Under the pieces are notes generated by a model. It was given only the letters and a program-made list of their open reading frames with translations, did no database searches and was not told the DNA's origin. From Ceratothoa steindachneri (lineage: Eukaryota > Arthropoda > Malacostraca > Isopoda > Cymothoidae): a DNA stretch of 64,000 bases. Shown here piece after piece: positions 12,111 to 23,125 of this stretch. The position numbers and the translations under genes are program-made. Positions within the stretch are counted from its first letter, which is position 1, and every line of letters starts with the position of its first letter. Location: the NCBI GenBank assembly GCA_963969495.1, contig OZ018328.1:130580545-130644544 (forward strand), read 5' to 3'.

Positions 12111-12182
12111 GACAGAAAAAGAAAAGGGGAATTCACATTCACTCCATGCATGGAGGCGTCGCTGGCATCTTTCTATTCATCA

Positions 12183-12400
12183 TTTCATTTTAATCCTCAA
12201 CGAGGAGGAGGATAAGGAGAAAAAAATGAAGAATGAAAAGAAAAAGAAGAAGGAGGAGAGATAGGAGAAAGTGTAGAAGAACAAGAAAGAGAACGAAAAA
12301 GAATTGAAAAAATAAGAAGAAGGAGTATAAGAAAAGGAAAGGAAGGAACGAATAAGAAGAAAAAGAACAACAGCAACAACAACAAAGCACGCTTAGCCGT
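12183..12400. repeat. Purine-rich (A/G) low-complexity tract
   Basis: Degenerate GAAGAAGGA-type sequence on the plus strand. Leu/Phe/Ser open frames on the minus strand are its complement and not genes. Confidence 0.8.
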
Positions 12401-12689
12401 CTGGCGGAGTCAGCCCCCCCTTCCCCAGCTAGCATTGTGTTTTAAGAAGTCTTCGACGCTTCTTATTTATCCTTGACTGTTATTTCCAATATATTTTCTT
12501 CTTTCTCTTCCGTCTCCCCTTTCATTAATCATAAGTTTTTGTAAGGCCAAAGTCAGAAGTATAGAAACAAAAGATAGGAATGAGTGAAAATTCAACATTA
12601 AATAGATTGAGAAATGAGAAAAAATAGAAGAAACAATTGAATTTTGTCTATGACTACAATCAAAAACTTTTCCGGACGGAGAAATATAG

Positions 12690-13257
12690 AGATAACCAGA
12701 CAATGGCTTCGCTACTAACGGCCGTATGCTAAGAAAAATGTGAAATGCACTTTTAGCAGATTTAGTGTAGCTTCACAATTATTTATAAATTTATTATATG
12801 CAAAAGGCTAAAATGTAAAATGAAAAAAAAGTTTTTTTGCTCAAATGTGCATTCGACATTTGTTTTAGCATACGGATGTAAGATTCAAATTTAAAATCTA
12901 AATAAAAAGCAGCCATGGATAAATTTTTAGAAATTTTCTGAACTTCGCCAATTCTAATAATTTTAAAAAGGAACTCTAAACTAAATTTCCCCCTTTTCAA
13001 AATATCATGTTAAAATATAGTTATAAGAGATATATAAAAATAAATTTTCTCAACTTCACCATTTGTAATTTGGGTCTTAAAAAATTCGCAAAATTTCGAT
13101 AGTTATATTTATTTCTGAACTTCACCATTTTGTTTTAGATCTTATAAAAGAATTATTAGAAATAAATTTGATAAAAAAACATAAGTCATAACTAAACTAA
13201 GACTAAATTATTATTCAAATACTCAAAAGAATCCCCTTCTTAAATTATAGTTAGTGA
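12690..13257. repeat. Second copy of the hAT element interior (cf. 6990-7445), interrupted by a MITE
   Basis: Direct-orientation match to the interior of the 6805-7505 element: CAATGGCTTCGC, GCTACTAA, AAAAGCAGCCAT, TTTTCTGAACTTCGCCAATT, CTTCACCATTTGTAATT, and the end TTATAGTTAGTGAT. The G/C-rich hAT ends are missing, so this is a fragment. Blocks of high identity alternate with small indels. Confidence 0.8.
12719..12878. mobile_element. 160-bp MITE with TAA target duplication, PIF/Harbinger-like
   Basis: The element starts CGGCCGTATGCTAAG and ends with the complement of CATCCGTATGCTAAAAC. The inverted repeats match at about 30 of 40 positions. TAA flanks both ends (12716-12718 and 12879-12881). 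The paralogous sequence near 7031-7043 (GCTACTAAGATT) is an empty site containing a single TAA, which proves an insertion. A 3-bp TWA duplication is typical of PIF/Harbinger elements; that assignment is inference because no transposase is present. Confidence 0.8.
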
Positions 13258-14539
13258 TGATGATGATGATTATTATCCCTTTTGAAAATCACTCCTAAAA
13301 CCTGGCAAAAAATATGATGAACCATAAATATTCTGTAAAACCCAACATAACTGTATAAATCCTATTTTCGTGAAGAGTCAAGAAATGAAGGAAGAAGACA
13401 ATTTGGATTATTTTCCTTGACGAAAGATACAATTTTTTATACTTATCTTCACCATTTATGTAAATTAAGAAGCACGATTTTGTAGTCTCTCCTTTTATTA
13501 ATTCATTTAATTGAGATACCCTTATAGCTAAGTTATGCACGCATATTTTTAAATTGCGCTATATAAAAGGGCAGAGTTATAATTTAACTGTTGTAGATTT
13601 CCCGAGAGTAGACTTATGAAGAAAATATTACAAATTATCGTGCAAACTATATAAAAGAACCATTGCGTTGAATTTGGGCTAAAGAAGACTTTTCTTTTGA
13701 AATATTCAGCTTCAATCATAATTTTGAAAATAAAATCTTAAAGTTCAAGATGGACTACCTAAGTTGAGAATTCGACCTGGCCCCTTCTTTATAACTGTAA
13801 GGTGACCTGTCATTTGTTGTTATAATTGTAGGTGGTGAGGAGTAAGTGGTTTTCAGGAGGGTGTTAGACTCCGTGGAACGATCTATAAACACGGATGATA
13901 TTTTAACTAACTAAATGGGATCGGGTATGATAAAGGGGTACGGTTGAAGCAGTTTCCACCCACAAGATTTTGAGTGGGTATGAAAGTTACAAAGCGTTAT
14001 AAAATGCTAAGTGAGTGAGTAAGGAATGGGCAAGATTGGACATGATACTAGGGCATTGGAAGTAAGAAAAAATCTGAAGTAAGAGCAGTAGAAATGGATG
14101 ATTTAAGAGATGAGTCAGAAGGGTAGATTTATAAAAGTTGGGTATATTTTGCATGTTTGGGAAAGAGTCAACAGTCATTGACGTGCATCTTTTCTTTGAC
14201 CTTCGGTGTGCAGTGGTTAGATGAGTAGGATGTCGGGGCGGAGAGACATATACCCAAACATATATCGGGAAATGCGGCACCATTAACCACACTTCTTGCG
14301 GCAAACCTTCAAAATGACATGCACGGCGAGATTAGAATATCGCCTTAAAAGAAACATTCATGTTAAATTACCTAAGTAGAAAGCCATCAAGAAACAGTAT
14401 ATAATAATATTACTACATTAAAAGATATTAATTGATAGAATGAATATAAATTTGTGTAATCAAACAACAATACGCTCTGGAAGGAACAAAGGCCATAAAA
14501 CGAGTAAATGCCGAAGATCAATGCAGACAACTGCAGTAG
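13258..14539. other. No gene seen; possible SINE tail at about 13860-13915
   Basis: A (GAT)n patch at 13255-13270, then unassigned sequence. TTTTAACTAACTAA near 13900 resembles the 3' tail of the SINE at 28681-29203. Confidence 0.4.
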
Positions 14540-14875
14540 CAAACTTGCCTCCTCTTACTTGAGAATCTTGGTGAGCGCATTCAAAGATCCCTTGAAAAAT
14601 GCCTATTAAAAAGCATTGTAGAGATTCAGAGGTGCGAATATGAACACACTTCAGCGAGTGGGTGCAAACCTATGCCTGATATCTTTGAGGAGGAATGCTT
14701 TCGAAAGCTCAAGCGTCGTAATTGGCTGCCATTGGAGATTTCTAAATCGTTTCTCCTCATTGTACCCACGATGAACATGAGGCACCCGCCGCTCAAGGCA
14801 GTGAGTGGGTGCTTTCACACTTTAAGAAATTCACTAACTTCAGACAACGAATTGAGCGATGGAAGTTCTAGGTAA
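14540..14875 (+). CDS. Possible host exon, unknown protein, ending at a consensus splice donor
   Basis: An uninterrupted 112-codon frame follows a TAG at 14537-14539. It contains LGERIQRSLEKCLLKSIVEI, SGCKPMPDIFEEECFRKLKR, NWLPLEISKSFLLIVPT and HTLRNSLTSDNELSDGSSR. It closes exactly at TCTAG|GTAAGT (donor at 14873/14874), a full-consensus 5' splice site. A pyrimidine-rich acceptor candidate (TTGCCTCCTCTTACTTGAG) ends near 14563. Codon use is balanced and the translation is not low-complexity, and no transposon motif is visible. I do not recognise the protein. It could equally be a chance frame, so confidence is low. Confidence 0.3.
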   Translation, partial: QTCLLLLENLGERIQRSLEKCLLKSIVEIQRCEYEHTSASGCKPMPDIFEEECFRKLKRRNWLPLEISKSFLLIVPTMNMRHPPLKAVSGCFHTLRNSLTSDNELSDGSSR

Positions 14876-17354
14876 GTAGGAGCATAAATGAAATGGATGG
14901 ATGCTCTGCTTTGCAAACACACATTTTGATATAATCTTTCTCATTAACATGGCCACACGTGTCACTTGTAGGAAGAAAACCCACACGGAGATAAAAAAAG
15001 GGTGAAAGAGAGATGGAATAGAGCACTTTAAGGGAGTAGGATACTGGAGTCCCCTACCTAATCAAAAGTGATATAACATCTTTAGGAAATTGTTATTATA
15101 AAGTATTCTAAAAGATTGTTTTTAAAGAGAATAAGTAAAACATGCCATGGCGATCAAACTTTAAGATTCATGCTCAACTATATTACGACCCCTCAGGGGG
15201 TTGCCACATAAATCTCTTCCTCTTTCTTTACAACTTTCTCTACAGCTCTCCTAACAACTTCATGGCAGAGAATCCCTCGTTGGGTTGCCTTTCTTAGTTT
15301 TAAGTGATATTACAAATCAGGGTGAAGAGGATTCGAATTGGCAAAGGAACAAGGTCATTTCCAAATGATGTTTCGGTATTATTCGAATAAGTCGCGGTAT
15401 CTGCTCGCTTAAAAAGTAAAAGGGGACAGAAGAGAAAAAAGAAGGAAAGAGAAAAGGAAATAAAGAGAAAAAGAAAGAAACAAAGAAAAAGCGAAAGAAA
15501 GTAATGAAGAAAGAAATGAAAAAGAAAAAGCGAAAGAGAGAAAAAGCTTTTGTTTTGTCAGTTCAAACGACAAACCTCACAAATTTTAACTCCTCATCTG
15601 AAATGGGAGTAAAAACAGATTAGGAACACAGATTAGAGTCGATAACTCCTATTATGGCAACCTTCTTGAGACGAGGCGCGTGTAAAAGAACTAAATAGTC
15701 ACTCTTCTGATCTACCGATAAGGAGATAAGTTATCTTGTTCCTTGTGGTCTCGAAATATTAGCGTTCAGGGCACTTGATGTTCAGACCTGGCTTCCGCCA
15801 AGGAACTAATTTGGGCACTACAATGTCTTCGTCCTAATGAAACTGATGATCGCGATATAAGGAAGTAAACAACTCGGTTATTTTAATGTTATGAACAAGT
15901 TGTCTCGTTTTAGATCTCTCGTTTTCATTAAGTAAGAAATAAAGGGGATCAATGATGAATGAGTACCCTAATGTCTAAAATGAGCGGATTCTTCGGTTGG
16001 GTAAAATTGATGTGCTCATTCTTCACCGTGGTTGAAGTAACAAGTCAAAAAGTCTTTTTATTTAAATGAAATACACTAATAAAATAACTATTTTAACACA
16101 GGTATTAACTGAGAATACATGACTTTTACTTAGTGATAACATAATTGGTACATGAGAGTATTACATAAATGTGAAAAAGAGAATATTCACTTTCTTAAGC
16201 AGTGTAATGAAACCAAAAGTTTTAAGTGAGGTGAAGTTTCGTTAAAGGAAAACTAGGAAGAGAAGAGATCAAAATCCTGTGACATTTTGTCCTAAATTCC
16301 CTCTTGAGTTTGTATAGTTAAAGTTTTAGTTTGATTTCCTTTCAATTTTCATCTGTTATAAGTGAAAACGTGAACTGACCCCCTCTCTCCGCCCACAAAG
16401 GGGGTAATGCCCCTCCTATTACTGAACCACACAGGAACGCCACCCCTCCCGGCCTCAACTCCTGAAGGAGGAGATGCTATATAAATTTCACTATTTTATT
16501 TTCGTCTACTTTCACTTTCTTTACAGATCTCCCATTACTATTGCATCCTACGGCCTCGTTGCTATTGCACTTTAAATTCTAGAAACAAAATAAAAAGAAA
16601 AGAAACCCAAAACATTGCGTTTGGTTTCAACCTTGAAAAGGATACTTTGATTGCCATGAATTCTTTACCGTAAAAATAAATATTTTTTCAAATAAAATGA
16701 AGTGTGATGATTGTCATTAAGTTTGAAGAAGCATTGTAGATATTTTTAATTACATTTGGCGATACCAACACAAGGTTAGGTTGATTGAAATAAGGGTTGA
16801 AAATATTTAAAACCATGAACGCATTTTTTAAAAGGTTTTCTTGTGATGTGGGGATTCCTCAAATGGGATTTCAGAAAGCATCAAAGAATTTTTTTCAAAT
16901 TTTATATACAAAAAGATGCTAACCCAAAGTACTTCTAAATTCTACCCTCTTAAAGATACTTCCAAACAGCTTTCGCCTACAAATGGTTACGAATTGACAT
17001 ATTAATTTAGGATTAGATGAAAATACTTCATTTAAGCTTCTTGAATATTAACAAGAAATTCATTGTCGGAATATTGTTTTTATGAAGGGGGAATACGACT
17101 AAAAATGTTCTGTACGAATGAATATTAAGACCATATTTACTAATCAAAAGAGCTATGCTATTAACGAAATATTGTTAATTTTTAGGTATATTAATGGTTG
17201 GCAATTTCGGAAAATAAATGTTAAAAACCCTCCGATATTTCGTGTTCCCTAAACTTGGCCCATTTAAATAAAGCTGATCGCAACCAATTCTCTAAATTAT
17301 TAAGGAATTATTTTTTGCAGACTGATTTTACCAGTTTTTGTTAATAAATTTAAA
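14876..17354. other. No gene seen; purine tract 15418-15548
   Basis: Unassigned A/T-rich sequence with a GAAAGAAA-type tract at 15418-15548. This is one of the longest stretches of the window without recognisable repeats. Confidence 0.45.
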
Positions 17355-17579
17355 CTAGGAATGTTTTTCAATTGTAAGGATTAATTCCCGCCCGAAACTA
17401 GAAGCATGGTCGTTTATAATTTCAATTGCTCCGGGTGTATCCAAGGGAAATACATAGATAAAACCGTGCGCTCCTTGAAGGCCAGAGTCTGTACGCAGGT
17501 AGCAATTTGTCAACATAGCATCAGTTTTAAAAGTGAGGTATCTATCAATAATTTTAAAATATTGGGATTTTAGAATCAC
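17355..17579 (-). CDS. Possible host exon, unknown protein
   Basis: A minus-strand frame of about 74 codons with protein-like composition: YLTFKTDAMLTNCYLRTDSG, LQGAHGFIYVFPLDTPGAIE, IINDHASSFGRELILTIEKH. It has alternating hydrophobic strands like a beta-rich domain. A possible acceptor (TTATTGATAG, near 17543 on the minus strand) lies just before the most protein-like part. The frame stops at TAG soon after LTIEKHS, so it would be a terminal exon or a fragment. I cannot name the family, and no transposon motif is present. Confidence 0.3.
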   Translation of the reverse strand: MILKSQYFKIIDRYLTFKTDAMLTNCYLRTDSGLQGAHGFIYVFPLDTPGAIEIINDHASSFGRELILTIEKHS

Positions 17580-17819
17580 TATATATCAAGCAATACAATG
17601 GTTCTCTCAATATCGACTTATCATCCTCCCCACTGTCAATTACATAATCTCAAATCAACCAATAATTGCCCCGCACCGTAAATCAACTTACTTCGTTGAT
17701 ATTTTTCCACCTTCTCAGTCTTCTTCGCCACTTCATTCTGCATGGTGAGCTTTTGTGCTTGTGAATTAATACTTGTGTTCATTTACGCGTTTTATTAATC
17801 GCGTGCGAGTCTAGGCGCG

Positions 17820-18200
17820 TGCGACTCTATTTCTCACTATGTCGGTCGGCCCCCGGTTTGCTTTTTTGGGGGGTAATAACATTGCAACTATTCGGCCGAT
17901 TCTAACGAAATTTTAAACTCATATGTTGTTTCATTTTATATTGTCTTTCAATGATATAGTTACCAAGGACCTCCCAAGGTTAGCCGGGGAATTATTTGGC
18001 AATAACATCATAACTATTCGGCCGATTCTAACGAAATTTGAAACCCTTATGTTGTTTTATATTCTCTTTCGAATGATATAATTGCCAAGGTCCTCCTAAG
18101 GTTACTCCAGGAATTACTGAAAGTTTTGCAGGTGGTAAGGTCATAAATTAGAATAAGTGAGAGCACGCGACTTTGGTCAGCAGACCTTGTTTTTTGTTTA
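17820..18200 (+). repeat. Dispersed repeat with about 125-bp internal units, copy 1
   Basis: Two units begin AATAACATTGCAACTATTCG (17875) and AATAACATCATAACTATTCG (18001), each followed by GCCGATTCTAACGAAATTT, a TGTTGTTT...TTTC-AATGATAT segment and CCTCCCAAGGTTA. The right end AGAATAAGTGAGAGCACGCG (about 18152) recurs at 33790. Related copies are at 32258-32525 and 33517-33840, all in the same orientation. Confidence 0.8.
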
Positions 18201-18295
18201 GTTTTTCTGTAGTTATAATTTATAACCTCAACTTGAGTTTTTAAACTTTTATTTTATATCCTCTGTTTACAATTTCCTTCTTTTTTTAAATAGTA

Positions 18296-18329
18296 CCCGA
18301 AGATGGGCGAGTTAGCTCGAAACGTTGTT
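18296..18329 (+). other. Hairpin-GAAA motif
   Basis: CCCGAAGATGGGCGAGTTAG followed by CTCGAAACGTTG: a GAAGATG box, a short GAG/CTC stem and then CGAAACG. Same layout as the motifs at 20315, 45098, 61751 and 62141. Function unknown; similar to, but not matching, a hammerhead ribozyme core. Confidence 0.4.
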
Positions 18330-18824
18330 AACGTCGTAATATAAGAATCCTGTTTTTACTAGTATTTACTTTCATCCTGAACCACAAGCAGACACGGATG
18401 CAGGAGCGGGGCGGGCTAGGAAGTTAAAGTCCCTACAAATTTCAGCCCCATTTATGTTTATATTTCTTTTTAATCCATTCTTGTATTCTGCTCTTCAGAA
18501 AGTTATGTAATAATATAGAATAAAAATAAAACCGTTTTTTAAACCGTTGCGATCGAATGTACCTTACTTATATGATACATGTTTATAATAGAGTTAAAAT
18601 CTCAAAATTAATTATTAAATTCAGTATTATTCCTAAGCTGATGTGCAAAACTACAACAAACCACAAGTGATAATTTTCACAATGTGCGAAAAAAATGGAT
18701 CTGAAAGAGTTAGTGTGATATACTGTTATTTATTATCAATGGTGTGTAAGATAATAATTATTAATCATCAATGCCTTTTTCTCAGGCTAGTTAGAGGGAG
18801 GAATTCAGGTTAGCGCCAACCTCC

Positions 18825-18930
<106 letters not shown>

Positions 18931-19172
18931 AGCCGCTGTTCTCTTCCTTAACAGGAAGAGCTTGGTTACACAGGCACCCCTGTGGGGTGCGGCCTACGGC
19001 CTTATTTGCTAATCTTAACTGCCTTTTTTAATCCCCTTTATAGACTCTTTATTTTAACACCCTGAACACCTTCTTCTTCTTCTTCTTTTTTTTTTAGGTG
19101 ACAACCGAACTAAAAGAAAAAAATCTTATTCAAACACCTTAAAAAAATCTCGTTCTCAAAATATAGGGTTAT

Positions 19173-19173
<1 letters not shown>

Positions 19174-19261
<88 letters not shown>
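19174..19261. repeat. (TA)n microsatellite
   Basis: About 88 bp of uninterrupted TA, 245 bp after the previous array. Confidence 0.95.
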
Positions 19262-19264
<3 letters not shown>

Positions 19265-19599
19265 GTGCAGGAAATTTGAGCCTTCTCATTCTCTGGTTAT
19301 TACATTCACTTTTAACTATTCTGGTCATTGTGATAAAGTCAAACGCTCAGTATTCACTTTAATGTTTCTCGGGGGGTTGCGGGTCGCCAACCCGGAATTC
19401 TTGGATTTTGAGATGGCCAAGATATTTAAAATAGATAATAACCTCTGTTAACCTTACAAATTTCTTGCCACGTGCCTAGATTCGACTAAAATGACCTTTT
19501 ATTAAACTGAAATCCCTCCAACATTTAATTTTAAGAATTCTCTTGTTTTACGTTTTCTGAAGACTTTTTCTTTCTTCTCCGTCTCTTGAAATGTTTCAA

Positions 19600-20375
19600 T
19601 ATTTCAGTTGTGCTTAAGTATGAGTCTAATCTGTACAAAATGTTGGTTCAAAATAACACCAAGAATATATGAGTCTATTCTGTCGATTGTGCAATTTACC
19701 CTAAGCCTTACTTTGGGCAAACTGGAAAATCATAAAATGTTCGTTTGTCACGTCACAATAAAATATTAGAAGATGTGAAATCAATAGTGCCTTCTTTGTT
19801 CATTCATCTGAAAATGATCATCCTATCGATTGGAATCCTGCTAAATTTATTTACCACTCAGAGGACTATATTAAATGAAATATTGTTGAATTGATTAACT
19901 CCCCTCCTAACTTCAATATATCCTCGTTCTCTTTAAACTTGATCTTTTCATAAAAAGCTTATTTTAAATAAAATTGTCCATGTTAATTCTTACCCCTTGG
20001 ATTTATTTACCTTGTTATACTTCTTTTCTTTATTGAATAGTATATTTATCCTTTTGTATGTATGTATTTATAGTTATGTGACTTATATTTCTACATTTCA
20101 CACACACTCTCTCACACTTTGCTATTTTGATAGAGATTTTATGCATATGTCTTTATCCTTTCTGTACCTGCTTTTAATCCCTTTTCTGATAATGTATCTT
20201 TTTTTCTTTTTTTCAATCTCATCCTGTTTTGTATCCTTTCGTGGTACGTATTTGGAGCGTAGCTTATTTTTCTCCTATATATACGATTCATGTAAAATAA
20301 TTCTTCATGTATCTTCTTGAGAATGAGAATGAACTAAATAAGGTTCGAAAGTATCTCGGATTCCGCTTTTCAGTG
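19600..20375 (+). pseudogene. Penelope-like element remnant, copy A (GIY-YIG endonuclease region and 3' UTR)
   Basis: Broken plus-strand frames give a linker (FKYES-type, KMLVQNN, about 19615-19660), then YSVDCAIY / YFGQTGKS-like sequence (about 19675-19725) and HSSENDHPIDWN, FIYHSEDY (about 19800-19875). That is the layout of the GIY-YIG nuclease at the C-terminus of Penelope-like RTs. Four copies in this window (here, 44280, 60240 and 61300) share it, and the 3' UTR also matches: TATTTATAGTTATGTGACTTATATTTC near 20070 is found again in the minus-strand copy at 60895-61590. No RT core is present. The assignment comes from GIY-YIG motifs and the remembered PLE domain order. Confidence 0.6.
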
Positions 20376-20639
20376 TTTCTTTTATCTCTTTTAGGTTTGT
20401 CATATAATAGTCAGCTGAATTCGTTCAGATTTGTTGCTTCAGATTTCGTTCGTTTCAAGCGTTCAGTTGTATTTATCGTTTCTTTTTCTCTTCGCTTAAT
20501 TTAGTTAGAATAAACGATTTAACTGTTTTGAACGAGAGATTAAAATTAACGAAAAGAAAACCGCTTTGGCGCGGCTACGATGAGATTTTAGGTTCTATCA
20601 AACAAAATCGGATTTTAAAAGATAAAGAATAATCATGAA

Positions 20640-21028
20640 GATTTCGCTAAGTTTAGATACTTTAATTACTGTTTCATGTTTCATGCTTTAAGATTAAATT
20701 TGTTAGGTGTTACGTTAATTACTGTTTCATGCTTTAAGATTAAATTGGTTAGGCTGAGAGGTTGGTTAGGTGTGACGTTAATTACTGTTTCATGCTTTAA
20801 GATTAAATTGGTTAGGCTGAGGGGTTGGTTAGGTGTTACTTTAATTACTGTTTCATGCTTTAAGATTAAATTGGTTAGGCTGAGAGGTTGGTTAGGTGTT
20901 ACGTTAATTACTGTTTCATGCTTTAAGATTAAATTGGTTAGGCTGAGATGTTGGTTAGGTGTTACGTTAATTACTGTTTCATGCTTTAAGATTAAATTGG
21001 TTAGGCTGAGGGGTTGGTTAGGTGGTGT
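20640..21028 (+). repeat. 63-bp minisatellite, about 5 units
   Basis: A 63-bp unit containing TTAATTACTGTTTCATGCTT and AAATTGGTTAGGCTGAG is repeated about five times with few changes; a partial, variant unit begins near 20660. Because 63 is divisible by three, a repetitive open frame (GVTLITVSCFKIKLVRLRGW) results. There is no sign that it is translated. Confidence 0.85.
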
Positions 21029-22599
21029 TGTTTTAGCTCCCCGTGAGCAAATGGCATCTCTACTCCCTCCGACCGCTTGGGAGATTAACGGAGGAAGCTT
21101 TGATCCTACAGCTTATGCCACGTCAACTTTGCTACAATTAAGTGGGGCTGTTCTGGGGAGCAGTTTAGGGTGAAGTGAGGCTGTTGCATGCTGTGGGAAT
21201 TTTTGAACGCCTACTTGTGCTAGTGGTTTATGCATCAGCTTGGAACTGTACGTTCAATTGCAATTTCGTAACGTCACCCAGGATACATCCAAGTGGGTCC
21301 CACCCACTCCAGGATTGCCCCCAGGTGGGGTGGTCGTGTTATATCCACTTGGGAATGACTGACCACTCTACAACTCTTTTTCTCTAGCCTACAGGGGGGC
21401 TAGACGTTAAAACAAATGTTTTGCCTGTTTGCTATTTGGTTAAGGGGGTTAAGTTAGCTGTATCTGGGTACCGCTTCATTTAAGATGGAAATTAAGGTCA
21501 GATTCATCTAAAGCTCCTTAAACTACAGGAGAAAAGAACATTTTTATTACGGAGGGCGATTATGGTCCTAATCCTCAAACTTACCAATTTTCCTTTTTCA
21601 TTATAAAAATTTAGAGCTATAAAAAAACCTTCGAATATCGTTTATCTGATAACTCAAATCCCCAGAAACTAGAAATCTCCTGTCGGACACGAGCAGAAAA
21701 TATATTAGATTTTAAGTAAAAAATAAAAAAAAATTAATCATTGGTGTTTGGTTCACTGATTAACCTTACTTGGACATACCTTAGAAGGGCTCATTTAAAT
21801 AAATGGAGCTTTGAAGTAAATGACCTTGACCACAATTATTTTCGAGGCTTCCAAGCATGGCTGGCTCGGAGGAAATACTTTAATGACAGTTATCTATTAT
21901 TTGTCTGCAAAAAATAGAACACCATAAACGCCCACAAAAAATAAACTCATGTTACTTTTTTAATTATTATTTGTCATCATAGACACAAAAGTCCAGGCTT
22001 CTAACCCAATATCGCATTAAAGAGAACAAGCTAGAAATTCAGACTAATACCTGGGGATTTTATCAGCTTAAGAGACCCTCTTACGAGAATTAGAAATTAC
22101 AATTGTGAAAATTATAATAAGAAAACAAACACCACGATATCACATTTGGGCAGAACGGAAGGCTCAGACCCCGCCCATAAAGTACTCTCCTCTTTTGGTT
22201 ACCCGGGCTATGTATCTTCATACATTTTCCTTTCCCCTAACTTTACCACTTTTTTACGAACATTTTTCCAGCTCTTTCATAGCTTTCACCGTACAAAACA
22301 TAAATGGAAATGGCGAGTGCTCTCTAATTGTGCTCACTGTCACGAAACGCAAACCAAACTAAAGATGACGCGACTTCGATGATCCGATCCGTGAATCACG
22401 ACGCGAACAGGAAAGGGTCTCGGTTCGAACATGCCAGGTCCTGCACCAGGAGCGAGATAAGGTTCGGAGGGAGAATTTGGCTTGCCCTCACACATTTATA
22501 CACCTTAGCTGTATGGGCGATTATGTCTATTTGCATGGCTATCTATCTACCTCTCTCCTTTAACTTTTCTACGTCATCAATTTAGGAAGAAGTTCAGAA
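21029..22599. other. No gene seen
   Basis: Includes a short moderately G/C-rich stretch (21029-21390) just after the minisatellite. Frames there have no recognisable motif. Confidence 0.4.
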
Positions 22600-22828
22600 A
22601 AAAATGAATTTTAATTGCCTTTATCACCATTTTCTTTTATTCCTCTTTTCTTTCCTACAATCATTCACCATTTTCATGGCTGTTTATCTTCAGTCCGTTA
22701 TATTTCTTTCTTTCACTCTCTCAATATCTCCCTATCACACTTACTCTCACACACACTCTATAACACTCTCACACACTCTTTAACACACTCTTTTACACAA
22801 TTTCAGAAGTACGCTTTCTCAATCCTTC

Positions 22829-22910
<82 letters not shown>

Positions 22911-23125
22911 ACACATTTTTTCACATACTCTCACACTATCCTTCCCTACAATTTCTCAATTACTCTCGCTCTCTCTCACACATACACAGTTGCATACTCT
23001 CTCTCGCACACTTTCTCACTCACATTTTCACTCACTCACTATTTTTCTCTCTTTCTTTCTTTCTTTTTTCAATCTTTTTATTTTTCTCCTTTATCTCTCT
23101 TTCTTTCTTTCCCTCTTTCAGAGAG
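22600..23125. repeat. CT-rich low-complexity region with (CT)n microsatellite at 22833-22908
   Basis: About 76 bp of CT dinucleotide inside a 500-bp C/T-rich region containing CACTCTCACACA-type repeats. The long Ser/Leu open frame across it is an artefact. Confidence 0.9.

Noticed and set aside
20640..21028. Internal telomeric TTAGG repeat
   Set aside because: TTAGG words occur once or twice per 63-bp unit but are not tandem, so this is a minisatellite and not telomere repeat.
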